From Pseudomonadota bacterium (GTDB taxonomy: Bacteria > Pseudomonadota > Alphaproteobacteria > Rhodobacterales > Rhodobacteraceae): a DNA stretch of 52,677 bases. A model generated the notes under the pieces. It searched no databases. It was not told where the DNA came from and saw only the letters and a program-made list of their open reading frames with translations. The stretch spans positions 1-52,677 of the forward strand of contig JAJZVD010000022.1 of assembly GCA_021845805.1 (NCBI GenBank), in the 5' to 3' direction. Of the stretch, positions 25,960 to 35,495 are shown one piece after another. Numbering within the stretch: position 1 is the first letter of the stretch; each line of letters begins with the position of its first letter. The position numbers were made by a program, and so were the translations under genes.

Positions 25960-26727
25960 ATGCCCAAGCCCAAGCTCGCCGTGTGGAAATTCGCCAGTTG
26001 CGACGGCTGCCAGCTGACGCTGCTGGACTGCGAGGACGAGCTTCTGGAGATCGCGGGGCAGATCGAGATTTCCGCGTTTCTCGAGGCCAGCTCGGCCCAT
26101 GTCGACGGGCCCTATGACGTCTCGCTGGTCGAAGGCTCGATCACCACGCCGCATGATGCGGAACGCATCCGCGAGGTGCGGCGGGTGTCGAGGACGCTCA
26201 TCACCATCGGCGCCTGCGCCACGGCGGGGGGCATCCAGTCGTTGCGGAACTTCGCCTCGGTCGCCGATTACGCGGGGCTGGTCTATGCCCATCCGGAATA
26301 TCTCTCGACGCTCGCCACCTCGACCCCCGTGTCGGACCATGTGGCGGTGGATTTCGAACTGCGCGGCTGCCCGGTATCGAAACGGCAGTTGCTGGAACTG
26401 ATCGCGGCGACGCTGGCGGGGCGCAGGCCGCGGGTGCCGAAGACGGCGCAGTGCACCGAATGCAAGGCGCGCGGCACGGTCTGCGTGACGGTGGCGCAGG
26501 GCATCCCCTGCCTCGGCCCGGTGACGCAGGCGGGCTGCGGCAATCTTTGCCCCGCGGTCGGGCGGGGCTGCTATGGCTGCTTCGGCCCGAAGGAGACGCC
26601 GAACGCCCCGGCGCTGTCGGCCCGGCTTGCCGCGCTGGGGCAGACGGCGCCCCAGTTGCGCGACCTCTACCGCAGCTTCAACGCCGCCGCCCCGGAGTTC
26701 GCGACAGAGAGCCTGCGCCATGACTGA
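25960..26727 (+). CDS. hydD: [NiFe]-(sulf)hydrogenase delta (small) subunit
   Basis: 255 aa. The N-terminal [20 protein letters not shown] binds the proximal cluster. A central [13 protein letters not shown] and a C-terminal cysteine-rich block ([29 protein letters not shown]) hold the remaining 4Fe-4S clusters. No Tat signal is present, so the enzyme is cytoplasmic. It overlaps the large-subunit gene by 8 bases. Confidence 0.9.
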   Translation: MPKPKLAVWKFASCDGCQLTLLDCEDELLEIAGQIEISAFLEASSAHVDGPYDVSLVEGSITTPHDAERIREVRRVSRTLITIGACATAGGIQSLRNFASVADYAGLVYAHPEYLSTLATSTPVSDHVAVDFELRGCPVSKRQLLELIAATLAGRRPRVPKTAQCTECKARGTVCVTVAQGIPCLGPVTQAGCGNLCPAVGRGCYGCFGPKETPNAPALSARLAALGQTAPQLRDLYRSFNAAAPEFATESLRHD

Positions 26728-28006
26728 GCGGATCATCCAGGTCGACGCGCTGGCGCGGGTGGAAGGCGAAGGGGCGCTTTACGTGAAGCTGAACGGCCGC
26801 GAGGTCGAACGGTGCGAGTTCCGCATCTTCGAGCCGCCCCGGTTCTTCGAGGCGCTGCTGGTCGGCCGCGCCTATGCCGAGGCTCCCGACATCACCAGCC
26901 GCATCTGCGGCATCTGCCCCATCGCCTACATCGCCAGCGCCTGTCAGGCGATGGAGGCGGCGCTGGGGCTATGCGTCAGCCCCGAAATCCACGCGCTGCG
27001 CCGGCTGATCTACTGCGGCGAATGGATCCAAAGCCATGTCCTGCACGCGGCCATGCTGCACGCGCCGGATTTCCTGGGGCTCGACTCGGCGCTGGACATC
27101 GCCAAGGAACACCCCGACCTGGTAAGACGGGCGCTCCGGCTGAAGAAGCTGGGCAACAGCCTGATGGAGGCGGTGGGCGGGCGGGCGGTGCACCCGGTCA
27201 ACACCCGCGTCGGCGGGTTCTACCGCGCGCCAGAGCCCGCGGCGCTGGCCGCGCTGCTGCCGGAACTCGACTGGGGCATCAGGGCCGCGCGCGACCTGGC
27301 GCTGACCTTCGCCGCATTCGATTTTCCGCAGGACACGGGCGATTACCACTTCGTCTCGCTGATCCACCCCGAGGTCTATCCGATCTGCGAGGGGCGCATC
27401 GGATCGTCGCGCGGGCTCGACATCGCGGCGGCGGCGTTCGGCGACCACGTCGTGGAGCATCACGTCCGCCGCTCGAACGCGCTGCAGGGGCGGATGGCGG
27501 ATGGCTCGGTCTACATGGTCGGCCCGCTGGCGCGCTATGCCAACAACTTCGCCCGCCTGTCGCCCGGCGCGCAGGCCACGGCGCGGGACTGCGGGCTGGG
27601 CGCGGTGGAAACCAATCCGTTCCGGTCGATCCTGGTGCGGATGGTCGAGGTGCAATATGCCCTCGAGGAGGCCGCGCGGATCATCCGCGCCTATGTGCCC
27701 CCCACCCCCGCCTTCGTCGCGGGGCCCGCCCGCGAAGGCCGGGGCCAGGCCGCGACCGAGGCGCCGCGGGGCCTGTGCTGGCACGATTACACGCTGGATG
27801 CGGAGGGCCGGATCACCCGCGCCCGGATCGTGCCGCCCACCTCGCAGAACCAGCCGCAGATGGAGGCCGACCTTGCCCGCGTGGTGCGCGCGAGCCTCGA
27901 TCTGCCGCAGGACGCGCTGCGGCTGCGCTGCGAACAGGCGATCCGCAACTCCGACCCCTGCATCAGCTGCGCCACGCATTTCCTGACGCTGACGGTCGAG
28001 CGGTAG
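26720..28006 (+). CDS. hydA: [NiFe]-(sulf)hydrogenase alpha (large) subunit
   Basis: 428 aa. Both Ni-binding motifs are present: the N-terminal [11 protein letters not shown] and the C-terminal [11 protein letters not shown], near the processing site, with a short tail (LTLTVER) left for the maturation protease. The protein fits group 3b cytoplasmic NAD(P)-linked hydrogenases, which can also reduce sulfur or polysulfide. The ATG at 26720 agrees with the usual start. No hyp maturation genes lie in this window, so they must be elsewhere. Confidence 0.92.
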   Translation: MTERIIQVDALARVEGEGALYVKLNGREVERCEFRIFEPPRFFEALLVGRAYAEAPDITSRICGICPIAYIASACQAMEAALGLCVSPEIHALRRLIYCGEWIQSHVLHAAMLHAPDFLGLDSALDIAKEHPDLVRRALRLKKLGNSLMEAVGGRAVHPVNTRVGGFYRAPEPAALAALLPELDWGIRAARDLALTFAAFDFPQDTGDYHFVSLIHPEVYPICEGRIGSSRGLDIAAAAFGDHVVEHHVRRSNALQGRMADGSVYMVGPLARYANNFARLSPGAQATARDCGLGAVETNPFRSILVRMVEVQYALEEAARIIRAYVPPTPAFVAGPAREGRGQAATEAPRGLCWHDYTLDAEGRITRARIVPPTSQNQPQMEADLARVVRASLDLPQDALRLRCEQAIRNSDPCISCATHFLTLTVER

Positions 28007-28035
28007 GCGGCGCGAGCGGGGGTTTCACACCCCCG

Positions 28036-28068
28036 CACCCCCGTGGGATATTTGCGGACAGAAAATGG
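28036..28068 (+). repeat. dispersed extragenic repeat, half copy
   Basis: Contains the core CCCCCGTGGGATATTT followed by GCGGACAGAAAATG, matching the left arm of the elements at 42037-42107 and 49297-49370. The inverted partner arm is missing. The preceding GGGGGTTTCACACCCCC can form a small hairpin. It sits directly upstream of the protease gene and its end runs into that gene's ribosome-binding zone. Confidence 0.7.
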
Positions 28069-28080
28069 GAGCGGAAGGGG

Positions 28081-28515
28081 ATGGCAACGGAACTGCTGAT
28101 CCTGGGGGTGGGCAACCCGTTCCGGTCGGATGACGGGGTGGGCCCCTTCGTGGCGGCGCGGCTGGCCGCGGCGGGCTGGCCCGCGCGCCCGCATGAGGGG
28201 GACGGGACGGGCATTCTGGACGCGATGGCCGAGGCGGGCCATCTGGTGCTGGTGGATGCGACGCGGAGCGGGGCCGCGCCGGGCACGCGGGTGAGCTTCG
28301 GCGGCCACGACCCGCTGCCTGCGGACCTGTTCCACTATTCCACCCACCGGTTCGGGCTGGCCGAGGCGGTGGAGACGGCGCGGGCGCTTGGGATGCTGCC
28401 CGCGCGGCTGACGGTTCACGGGATCGAGGGCGCGGCCTTCGGGCCCGGTGCCCGGCTCAGCGCCCCGGTTGCGGCGGCGGCCGGGGCGCTTCTGGCCGAG
28501 ATCCTTGGCGCCTAG
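28081..28515 (+). CDS. hydrogenase maturation protease
   Basis: 144 aa. HycI/HyaD-type endopeptidase that removes the large-subunit C-terminus after nickel insertion. The N-terminal ILGVGNPFRSDDGVGPFVA carries the nickel-sensing acidic residue, and LVLVDATRSG holds the second one. It follows the large-subunit gene after a 74-base gap containing the extragenic repeat. The dedicated protease supports a functional hydrogenase. Confidence 0.88.
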   Translation: MATELLILGVGNPFRSDDGVGPFVAARLAAAGWPARPHEGDGTGILDAMAEAGHLVLVDATRSGAAPGTRVSFGGHDPLPADLFHYSTHRFGLAEAVETARALGMLPARLTVHGIEGAAFGPGARLSAPVAAAAGALLAEILGA

Positions 28516-28531
28516 GCAGGCGCGCGGGCGT

Positions 28532-28669
28532 TCAGCGCCCCGGCTTGCGTCCGCGCGGCGCGCCTTCGTCGGCCAGCGCGCGGTCTTCCTGCATCTCCAG
28601 CCACATCGCGTTCACGACGGCGAAGCCGACCGCCAGCGGCAGACCCAGCATCCAGGCAAAGTACCACAT
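28532..28669 (-). CDS. cydX: cytochrome bd oxidase small subunit CydX
   Basis: 45 aa, one membrane helix (MWYFAWMLGLPLAVGFAVVN) with the WYFAW start that is the signature of CydX, then a polar tail. AGGAG lies 6 bases upstream of the ATG at 28669. It is 14 bases after the cydB stop. CydX stabilises the heme groups of the oxidase. Confidence 0.9.
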   Translation of the reverse strand: MWYFAWMLGLPLAVGFAVVNAMWLEMQEDRALADEGAPRGRKPGR

Positions 28670-28683
28670 CTCGGGCTCCTTTC

Positions 28684-29835
28684 TCAGTAGAGGCTCTGGC
28701 TCTGTTCGGCCACGTCGGCTTCGGTGACCTTGCCCCACAGCACCTTGTAGACCCAGGCGGTGTAGAGAAGGATGAGCGGCATGAAGATCACCGTGGCCAC
28801 CAGCATGATGAACAGCGTCATGTGCGAGGACGACGCGTTCCAGACCGTCAGCGAGGATTTCGGATCGGTGATCGAGGGCAGCAGGAAGGGGAACATCGTC
28901 AGCCCCACCGACGAGATCACGCCCAGGATGCCCAGCTTGGACCACAGCAGCGTAGAGACCTCGGCCCCGCGGCGCAGGCCGATGACGGCCAGCGCCAGGC
29001 CGGCAAAGCCCAGCACCGGCGCCACCGCGATCCAGGGCCGTTCGGCATAGGCGGCCATCCAGCTTCCGCCGCGCGCGGCCTCGGTCAGGAACGGGTTCGA
29101 GGGGCCGTTCGCGGCCACCGCGCCCACCAGGTGATAGCCCTCGATCCCGCGCGCCAGCCACAGCCCCGCCAGCGCATAGCCCAGGATCGCCACCAGCCCA
29201 GTGACCGAGCCGATCGCCCGCGCCCGCGCCGCCACCGGCCCCTCGGCCTTCAGCGACAGCCAGGCCGCGCCATGGGTGGTCAGCATGGCAAGTGAGACGA
29301 TGCCGACGAGAAGCGCGAAGGGGTTGAGCAGGCCGAAGAAGCTGCCGTCGTAGAACGACATCAGGTCCTCGTTGAAGTGGAAGGGCACGCCTTGCAGCAC
29401 GTTGCCCACCGCCACGCCGAAGATCAGCGCGGGCACCGCGCCGCCCACGAAGAGCGCCCAGTCCCAGGTCGCCCGCCAGGTCGCATCGTCGCGCTTCGAG
29501 CGGTACTTGAACCCGACCGGCCGCAGGATCAGCGCGGCCAGCACCAGGAACATCGCAAGGTAGAAGCCCGAGAAGCTGACCGCGTAGAGCGGTGGCCAGG
29601 CGGCGAAGATCGCGCCGCCGCCCAGGATGAACCAGACCTGGTTGCCTTCCCAGACCGGGCCCACGGTGTTGATGGCCACCCGGCGTTCCAGATCGGTCTT
29701 GCCCACGAAGGGCAGGAGCGTGCCGACGCCCAGATCGAAGCCGTCGGTCAGCGCGAAGCCGATCAGCAGCACCCCCAGAAGCACCCACCAGATGACGCGC
29801 AGCAGGTCGAGCGACAGAAGATCATGCAGGATCAT
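28684..29835 (-). CDS. cydB: cytochrome bd ubiquinol oxidase subunit II
   Basis: 383 aa, about nine membrane segments. Typical features are VIWWVLLGVLLIGFALTDGFDLGVGTLLP at the N-terminus with the conserved aspartates, VGPVWEGNQVW, and a C-terminal YTAWVYKVLWGKV. The ATG at 29835 has GGAG 8 bases upstream. It pairs with cydA directly upstream (5-base gap). Confidence 0.95.
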   Translation of the reverse strand: MILHDLLSLDLLRVIWWVLLGVLLIGFALTDGFDLGVGTLLPFVGKTDLERRVAINTVGPVWEGNQVWFILGGGAIFAAWPPLYAVSFSGFYLAMFLVLAALILRPVGFKYRSKRDDATWRATWDWALFVGGAVPALIFGVAVGNVLQGVPFHFNEDLMSFYDGSFFGLLNPFALLVGIVSLAMLTTHGAAWLSLKAEGPVAARARAIGSVTGLVAILGYALAGLWLARGIEGYHLVGAVAANGPSNPFLTEAARGGSWMAAYAERPWIAVAPVLGFAGLALAVIGLRRGAEVSTLLWSKLGILGVISSVGLTMFPFLLPSITDPKSSLTVWNASSSHMTLFIMLVATVIFMPLILLYTAWVYKVLWGKVTEADVAEQSQSLY

Positions 29836-29840
29836 GGGGG

Positions 29841-31451
29841 TTACTCCGCAGGGTTGGCGAAGGGAACGGCGCCGTCATGGGTCGACAGCCGGTGCACATG
29901 GCGCGCCGTCCAGCGTTCGGTCTCGGCCACGTCCATGTAGGGGCCCTTGCGGATGTATTTCAGCATCAGCCCCATCTCGACGATGAAGAGCACGGTGTAG
30001 AAGACCGCGAAGCCCGTGATGGTCAGCAGCACCTGGGTGACCGACAGCTGGCTGACCGACAGCGCGGTGGGCAGCACGCCGTCCACCGTCCAGGGCTGGC
30101 GGCCGAACTCGGCCACCAGCCAGCCCATCTCGGCCGCGATCCAGGGCGCCGGGATCGCCAGCACCGCGAATTTCAGCGCGCCGCGCGGGAACTTCATGCC
30201 GCGGAACGAGGCGCGGTAGAAGAAATAGCCCAGCGTGAAGATGAACAGGAAGCCCAGCCCCACCATGATGCGGAAGCCCCAGAACAGCGGCCAGACGGTC
30301 GGCACGGTGTCGTTGGCGGCGGCCTCGATCTGGGCGGGCGTCGCGGTGCGGGGGTCATCGACGTATTTCTTCAGCAGGAAGGCGTAGCCCAGATCCTCGG
30401 AATGCGCCTCGAAGCTCTGTTTGACCGCCTCGGGCACGTTGCCCTTGGTGGCGCGGTATTCCATCAGCGCGTCATAGGCGACCAGGCCCGAGCGGATCTT
30501 GACCTCGGCCTCCTTCACCAGGTCGTTGATGCCCGGGATCTGCGTATCCAGCGACCGGGTGCCGATCAGCCCCATCACATAGGGAATGTGGACCGCCCAT
30601 TTGGTCGTGCGGGTTTCCTGATCGGGCAGGCCGAAGGCGGTGAACGGGGCGGGGGCGGGTTCGGTTTCCCACATCGCCTCGATGGCGGCGAGCTTCATCT
30701 TCTGGTTCAGGCCCGCGGTGTAGCCCGACTCGTCGCCCAGCACCACGACCGACAGCGACGAGGCCAGCCCGAAGGCCGCCGCGACCGCGATCGAGCGGCG
30801 GGCCAGTTCGATGTGGCGCCCCTTCAGCAGGTACCAGGCCGACACGCCCAGCACGAACATCGACGCGGTGACATAGCCGGCCGAGACGGTGTGCACGAAC
30901 TTGGCCTGCGCCACCTCGTTGAACACCACATCCCAGAAGCTTGTCATCTCCATCCGCATGGTCATCGGGTTGAAGGCGGCGCCGACCGGGTGCTGCATCC
31001 AGCCGTTCGCGATCAGGATCCACAGCGCCGACATGTTGGACCCGATCGCCACCAGCCAGGTCACCGCCAGGTGCGCCCGCATCGACAGCTTGTCCCAGCC
31101 GAAGAAGAAGAGCCCCACGAAGGTCGCCTCGAGGAAGAAAGCCATCAGCCCCTCGATGGCCAGCGGGGCGCCGAAGATGTCGCCGACATAGTGGCTGTAG
31201 TAGCTCCAGTTCATCCCGAACTGGAATTCCATGGTGATGCCGGTGGCCACGCCCAGGACGAAGTTGATCCCGAAGAGCGAGCCCCAGAACTTCGTCATCT
31301 GCTTCCAGATCGGGCGCCCGGTCATCACGTAGACCGTTTCCATCGTGGCGACGATGATCGACAGCCCGATCGTCAGCGGCACGAAAAGAAAGTGATACAT
31401 CGCCGTCATCGCGAATTGAAAGCGTGACAGGTCAACGACGCTGATATCCAT
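29841..31451 (-). CDS. cydA: cytochrome bd ubiquinol oxidase subunit I
   Basis: 536 aa. Reduces O2 with quinol at low oxygen tension. Heme ligand H20 (MYHFLFVPLTIG), the quinol-loop region (about residues 250-380, long as in the E. coli-type L subfamily) and GRQPWTVDGVLPT are visible. The C-terminus is somewhat extended. The ATG at 31451 has GGGAG upstream. A perfect FNR box lies 84 bases upstream, placed so that a -10-like TATATG would put it near -41.5. Confidence 0.95.
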   Translation of the reverse strand: MDISVVDLSRFQFAMTAMYHFLFVPLTIGLSIIVATMETVYVMTGRPIWKQMTKFWGSLFGINFVLGVATGITMEFQFGMNWSYYSHYVGDIFGAPLAIEGLMAFFLEATFVGLFFFGWDKLSMRAHLAVTWLVAIGSNMSALWILIANGWMQHPVGAAFNPMTMRMEMTSFWDVVFNEVAQAKFVHTVSAGYVTASMFVLGVSAWYLLKGRHIELARRSIAVAAAFGLASSLSVVVLGDESGYTAGLNQKMKLAAIEAMWETEPAPAPFTAFGLPDQETRTTKWAVHIPYVMGLIGTRSLDTQIPGINDLVKEAEVKIRSGLVAYDALMEYRATKGNVPEAVKQSFEAHSEDLGYAFLLKKYVDDPRTATPAQIEAAANDTVPTVWPLFWGFRIMVGLGFLFIFTLGYFFYRASFRGMKFPRGALKFAVLAIPAPWIAAEMGWLVAEFGRQPWTVDGVLPTALSVSQLSVTQVLLTITGFAVFYTVLFIVEMGLMLKYIRKGPYMDVAETERWTARHVHRLSTHDGAVPFANPAE

Positions 31452-31504
31452 GTGTGTGCTCCCATGGAGCCGGAAAAGATGATCCGGCGACTCACATTAC
31501 GACC

Positions 31505-31552
31505 ATCATATAGGCTGCATGGTTATTGATGCATTTGATCCGCATCAAATGC
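31505..31552 (-). promoter_or_regulatory. FNR-dependent promoter of cydABX
   Basis: A perfect FNR box TTGAT-CCGC-ATCAA (31535-31548) sits inside a larger palindrome with 9-bp arms (31531-31552). On the minus strand a TATATGAT stretch (31512-31505) can serve as the -10 box; the FNR box centre would then fall at about -41.5 to -43.5, the class II activator position. The site is between cydC and cydA, so cydABX can be expressed apart from cydDC. Confidence 0.75.
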
Positions 31553-31613
31553 CGCAGGGGCAGTGACGCTGTTTAAGCCCCTGAGGGTGCGACAAAAGAG
31601 ACAGGCGCGGGCC

Positions 31614-33278
31614 TCAGCCCAGCCGGATCACCCGGTCGGCCCAGCCGAGTTCCGCCGCGCGGTGCGAGGCGGTCAGGATCGCGGTGGCGGGCAGCGCGGC
31701 ACGCAGGTTGGCCAGCACCTGCGCCGCCATCGCGGGGTCCAGCCCCTCGGTCGGCTCGTCCAGCAGCAGGACGGCCGGGCGGCGCAGGAGCGCGCGCGCC
31801 AGCGCAAGCCTGCGCGCCTCGCCGCCCGACAGGCCCGCGCCCCCTTCGCCCAGCCGCGCCCCAAGGCCGCCCTTGGCCCGGATCGTGGCGGCCAGCGCGG
31901 CGGCTTCCAGCGCGGCCCAGGCCTCGGCCTCGTCCAGCCCGTCGCGGGCAAGGGCGAGGTTGTCCAGCACCGTCCCGGCAACCAGCGCGGTCCGCTGCGG
32001 CAGCAGGGTCAGGCGGGCGCGCAGTTCTGGCTCTGGCAACAGGGCCAGATCGGCGCCCGCAACCGTGACCCGCCCGGCCTCGGGCGCGATCAACCCGGCC
32101 AGCACGAAGAGCACGGTGGATTTTCCGGTGCCGCTGGGCCCGGCCAGCGCCACCACCTCGCCCGGCGCAACGCTGAGGGACAGGCCCGCGAACACCGGCC
32201 GCGCCGCGCCCACCCGGCGGAAGGAGAGCCCTTCGGCCACCAGCCCGCCCGTGGCCGGTCCCGGCGCGGGGCCCGGCGCGGGGCCCGTGGTTGGGCGCGG
32301 CGGTTCCGCGGGCGGCCCCGCCGCGATCACCCGGTCGGCCGCGTCCTGCATCCGGCCAAGCTCGCCCATCCCCCGCCGAAGCGCGGGCGTCAGTTCGGCC
32401 AGCGCCAGCGCCACGAAGACCCCGACCGCCGCCAGCGGCCCGCCCAGCCGCCCTTCGGCCACCAGCAGGCCGCCCAGCCCCAGCGCCCCGGCCAGCGCCG
32501 CCGCGGCGACCAGCGCCAGCGCCAGCGCGGCGCCGCGGTCCACCCGGTCCTGCGCCCGCCCCGCGGCACGGGCGGCGGCGTCTTCGGCCAGCACCGCCGC
32601 GCGCTGATCCGCCATGCGGCCATGCACGATCAGTTCCACCCGCGCCCGCACCAGGTCGATCATGGCGCGGCGCAGCGCCTGCCCGGCCCGTTCCGCCGCG
32701 ACCGAGGGCGCGCGCCCGGCCCGCGCCGCCGCCAGCATCGCCGCCCCGCCCGCCAGCAGGAACACCCCCACGACCCACAGCGCCACGATCGGCCCCGCAA
32801 CCGCCCAGAGCAGCCCGAAGGCCAGCGCCAACGTGGCCACGGCCCCCAGGATCGGCAGCGCCAGCCTGAGCGCCACGCCATCCAGCGCGTCGACATCCGC
32901 CGTCACCCGGTTCAGCGCGCTGGCGCCGCGCAGCCGCAGCATCGCGTCCAGCCCCGCGCCGACCTGATGGCGCAACAAGTCCACCCGCAGCGCGGCCAGC
33001 GCTGCCAGCGTGGCGTCATGGGTCAGGATGCGTTCGCCGTAGCGCGCGGCGGTCCGGCCCAGCGCCAGCGCCCGCACGCCCGCGCCGGGGCCGAAGATGT
33101 TGAAGGCGGTCCCCGCCCCGGCCAGCCCCGCCGCCCCCGCCGCCGCGATGAACCAGCCCGACAGGCCCAGAAGCCCGACACCCGCAACCAGCACCACCAC
33201 CTGAAGCGCGGCGCCCAGCGCCAGCGTGCGCGGCCGCACCCGCGCGATCCGGCGCCAGACCGGTCCCAGCGCGCTCAT
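31614..33278 (-). CDS. cydC: thiol-reductant ABC exporter subunit CydC
   Basis: 554 aa. ABC half-transporter with an N-terminal six-helix membrane domain and ATPase: Walker A GPSGTGKST, signature LSGGEARRLALARA, Walker B VLLLDEPTEGLD. With CydD it exports glutathione and cysteine and is needed to assemble cytochrome bd. It overlaps the cydD gene by 4 bases. Confidence 0.9.
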   Translation of the reverse strand: MSALGPVWRRIARVRPRTLALGAALQVVVLVAGVGLLGLSGWFIAAAGAAGLAGAGTAFNIFGPGAGVRALALGRTAARYGERILTHDATLAALAALRVDLLRHQVGAGLDAMLRLRGASALNRVTADVDALDGVALRLALPILGAVATLALAFGLLWAVAGPIVALWVVGVFLLAGGAAMLAAARAGRAPSVAAERAGQALRRAMIDLVRARVELIVHGRMADQRAAVLAEDAAARAAGRAQDRVDRGAALALALVAAAALAGALGLGGLLVAEGRLGGPLAAVGVFVALALAELTPALRRGMGELGRMQDAADRVIAAGPPAEPPRPTTGPAPGPAPGPATGGLVAEGLSFRRVGAARPVFAGLSLSVAPGEVVALAGPSGTGKSTVLFVLAGLIAPEAGRVTVAGADLALLPEPELRARLTLLPQRTALVAGTVLDNLALARDGLDEAEAWAALEAAALAATIRAKGGLGARLGEGGAGLSGGEARRLALARALLRRPAVLLLDEPTEGLDPAMAAQVLANLRAALPATAILTASHRAAELGWADRVIRLG

Positions 33279-34969
33279 AGCCGCACCTCGCGGCCCAGCG
33301 CCGCGATCAGCACCGGATCATGGGTCGCCACCACCAGCGTGGCCCCCCGGGCGCCAAGCTCCATCAGCGCCGCGATGATCGCATCGGCGGTCTCGCGGTC
33401 CAGATCGGCCGTGGGCTCGTCGGCCAGCAGCACCTCGGGCCGGGCGGCGAAGGCGCGCGCCAGCATCAGACGGCGCGCCTCGCCGCCCGAGATGCCGCCC
33501 CCCGTCTCGCCCAGCCGCGCGTCAAGGCCGCCGGGCAGCGCGGCCACCACGGCCTCGGCCCGCGCCGCCGCCAGCGCAGAGGCAAGATCGGCGTCGGTGC
33601 CCCGCAGATCCAGGTTCCGCGCCAGCGTCTGGTCCAGGAAATGCGGCGCCTGCCCCACCCAGGCCAGCCGGGCCCGCCAGCCGTCGGCGGTGGCGGCCGT
33701 CAGCGGCACGCCCGCCACCGTCAGATCGCCCGCCGCCAGCGGCTGAAGCCCCGCCAGCACGGCCAGCAGCGTCGACTTGCCCGCCCCGCTGGCCCCGGTC
33801 AGCGCGACCCGGTCGCCGGGCGCCAGCACCAGGTCGGGCAGCCGCAGCATCCGGGTGCCACGCACGACCACGCCAGCGCGCAGCGCCAGGGTGGCAGGCC
33901 CCGCCAGCGGCACGCCCGCCCCGCCCGCGCCCAGCGCCGGTTCGGCGGGCTCGGCCTCGGCCGCGGCCAGCTCGCCCGCCACCGCCAGCGCGGCCGCGCG
34001 GTCGTGCCAGGCCGCCGACAGGTCGCGCAGCGGCAGGAAGTAGTCGGGCGCGAGCAGGAGAAGGAAGATCCCCTCGCCCGGGCCCAGCGGCCCGGCCCAG
34101 GTGCCGAACTGCACCATTCCCAGCAGCGACAGCCCGACATAGACGGCCACCATCGCGACGCCGATCGCCGAGAACAGCTCCAGCACCGCCGAGGACAGGA
34201 AGGCGATGCGCAAGACCCCCATGCTGCGCGCCCGCAGCCCCTCGGCCCGCGCCGCGAAATCGCGCGCCGTCCGCGCGCCCGCGTCCAGAAGGCGGATGTC
34301 GACCAGCGCGCCCAGCCGGTCCATCAACAGGCTGTTCAGATCGCCGATCTCGGCCATCTGCTTCTGGCTGGCCTCTTTCGCGGCCATGCCGATCAGCGCC
34401 ATGAAGACCGGGATCAGCGGCCCCGCCACCAGCAGCACCAGCCCCGCCGCCCAGGAATGCCAGACCGTCAGCGCCAGCAGCACCGGCGGCAGGACCGCCG
34501 CGCGGATCTGCGCCGGGCGGTAGCGGGTCAGGTAGGGCACCAGCATCGGCAGCTTCTGCGCCATCAGCGCGCCGACCTCGGCCGAGGCGGGGCCACCCGT
34601 CGCCCGCAGGCTTTCGCGCGCCAGGATCGCCGCGCGCTCTGCCCCCAGAAGCCGGTCGGCAGCGGCATAGACGACGGCGCCCGCCCGGTGATCCAGCAGC
34701 GCCCGCAGCACGGCCAGAAGAAAGAACGCCCCCGCCGCGATCAGCGCCGCGGCCACGCCGGCCCGGCCGTCCAGCCAGCCCGCGATTTGCGCCGCGACCC
34801 CCCAGGCCTGCAGGGGCCAGAGCAGCCCGGACAGGATGGTCAGAAGCCCCGCCTGCCGGAAGGCGCCCCGCGCCCCGGCCTCAAGAGCGTCCAGCCGCCG
34901 GGCGTCGGCGGCCTGCGGCCTGCGCCTGCGGGCCGCCCCGGCGTTCCCGGCCCCGGCGCCCGCCGTCAT
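33275..34969 (-). CDS. cydD: thiol-reductant ABC exporter subunit CydD
   Basis: 564 aa. ABC half-transporter with Walker A GASGAGKST, signature ISGGEARRLMLARA and Walker B VLLADEPTADLD. The N-terminal 25 residues are rich in Ala, Gly and Arg, then the membrane domain follows. It is 5 bases after the TIGR01244-type gene, so a sulfur-related gene pair and cydDC may be one transcript. Confidence 0.9.
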   Translation of the reverse strand: MTAGAGAGNAGAARRRRPQAADARRLDALEAGARGAFRQAGLLTILSGLLWPLQAWGVAAQIAGWLDGRAGVAAALIAAGAFFLLAVLRALLDHRAGAVVYAAADRLLGAERAAILARESLRATGGPASAEVGALMAQKLPMLVPYLTRYRPAQIRAAVLPPVLLALTVWHSWAAGLVLLVAGPLIPVFMALIGMAAKEASQKQMAEIGDLNSLLMDRLGALVDIRLLDAGARTARDFAARAEGLRARSMGVLRIAFLSSAVLELFSAIGVAMVAVYVGLSLLGMVQFGTWAGPLGPGEGIFLLLLAPDYFLPLRDLSAAWHDRAAALAVAGELAAAEAEPAEPALGAGGAGVPLAGPATLALRAGVVVRGTRMLRLPDLVLAPGDRVALTGASGAGKSTLLAVLAGLQPLAAGDLTVAGVPLTAATADGWRARLAWVGQAPHFLDQTLARNLDLRGTDADLASALAAARAEAVVAALPGGLDARLGETGGGISGGEARRLMLARAFAARPEVLLADEPTADLDRETADAIIAALMELGARGATLVVATHDPVLIAALGREVRL

Positions 34970-34974
34970 GCGGT

Positions 34975-35406
34975 TCAGCCCTGCCCGCCCGCGCGTGCCT
35001 CCAGCGCCGGGCGCAGCCCGCCAAGCTGGTAGCCATGCCGCGCAGGCAGGCCGATCAGGTCATCGACCGGCAGCGCCCCCGCCATCGCCAGCGCCCAGAG
35101 AACCGAGCTGCGGTTGCCCGAGGCGCAATAGGCAAAGACCTTGCCGCCCGCGGTGTCGATCGCGGCGCGCTGGCGCGCGATGTGGCTTTCGGTCAGGTTG
35201 CCGTGGCTCAGCGGGTTCTCGACGAAGGTCATCCCCGCCGCCTCGACCGCGGCCCGCACTTCGGCCGCCGACAGTTCGGGCGACACCTCGCCATCCGGGC
35301 GGTTGCAGATCACCGTGACGAACCCCGCCGCCTTCAGCGCGGCGGCATCGGCGGGCAGGATCTGGGGCGAGACGGCGTAGCTGTCGGTGATCGGGCGGAT
35401 GTCCAT
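34975..35406 (-). CDS. TIGR01244-type phosphatase/sulfurtransferase-like protein
   Basis: 143 aa. A protein-tyrosine-phosphatase-like fold with the P-loop AYCASGNRSSVLWA and the start MDIRPITDSYAVSPQI typical of the TIGR01244 (beta-lactamase-hydrolase-like, Blh) family. In other bacteria the same domain is fused or adjacent to an MBL-fold persulfide dioxygenase under the sulfide sensor BigR/SqrR. Here the MBL-fold gene is the next one upstream. The ATG at 35406 is chosen because the usual family start follows it. Confidence 0.8.
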   Translation of the reverse strand: MDIRPITDSYAVSPQILPADAAALKAAGFVTVICNRPDGEVSPELSAAEVRAAVEAAGMTFVENPLSHGNLTESHIARQRAAIDTAGGKVFAYCASGNRSSVLWALAMAGALPVDDLIGLPARHGYQLGGLRPALEARAGGQG

Positions 35407-35495
35407 GTGTGTCCCTCGGCTGGCGCCCGGCTGGGCGGGCGGCACGATCCTAGACGCTTGCCGCGGCGGGCGGAAGGGCGCTCGCGGACGGTTGA

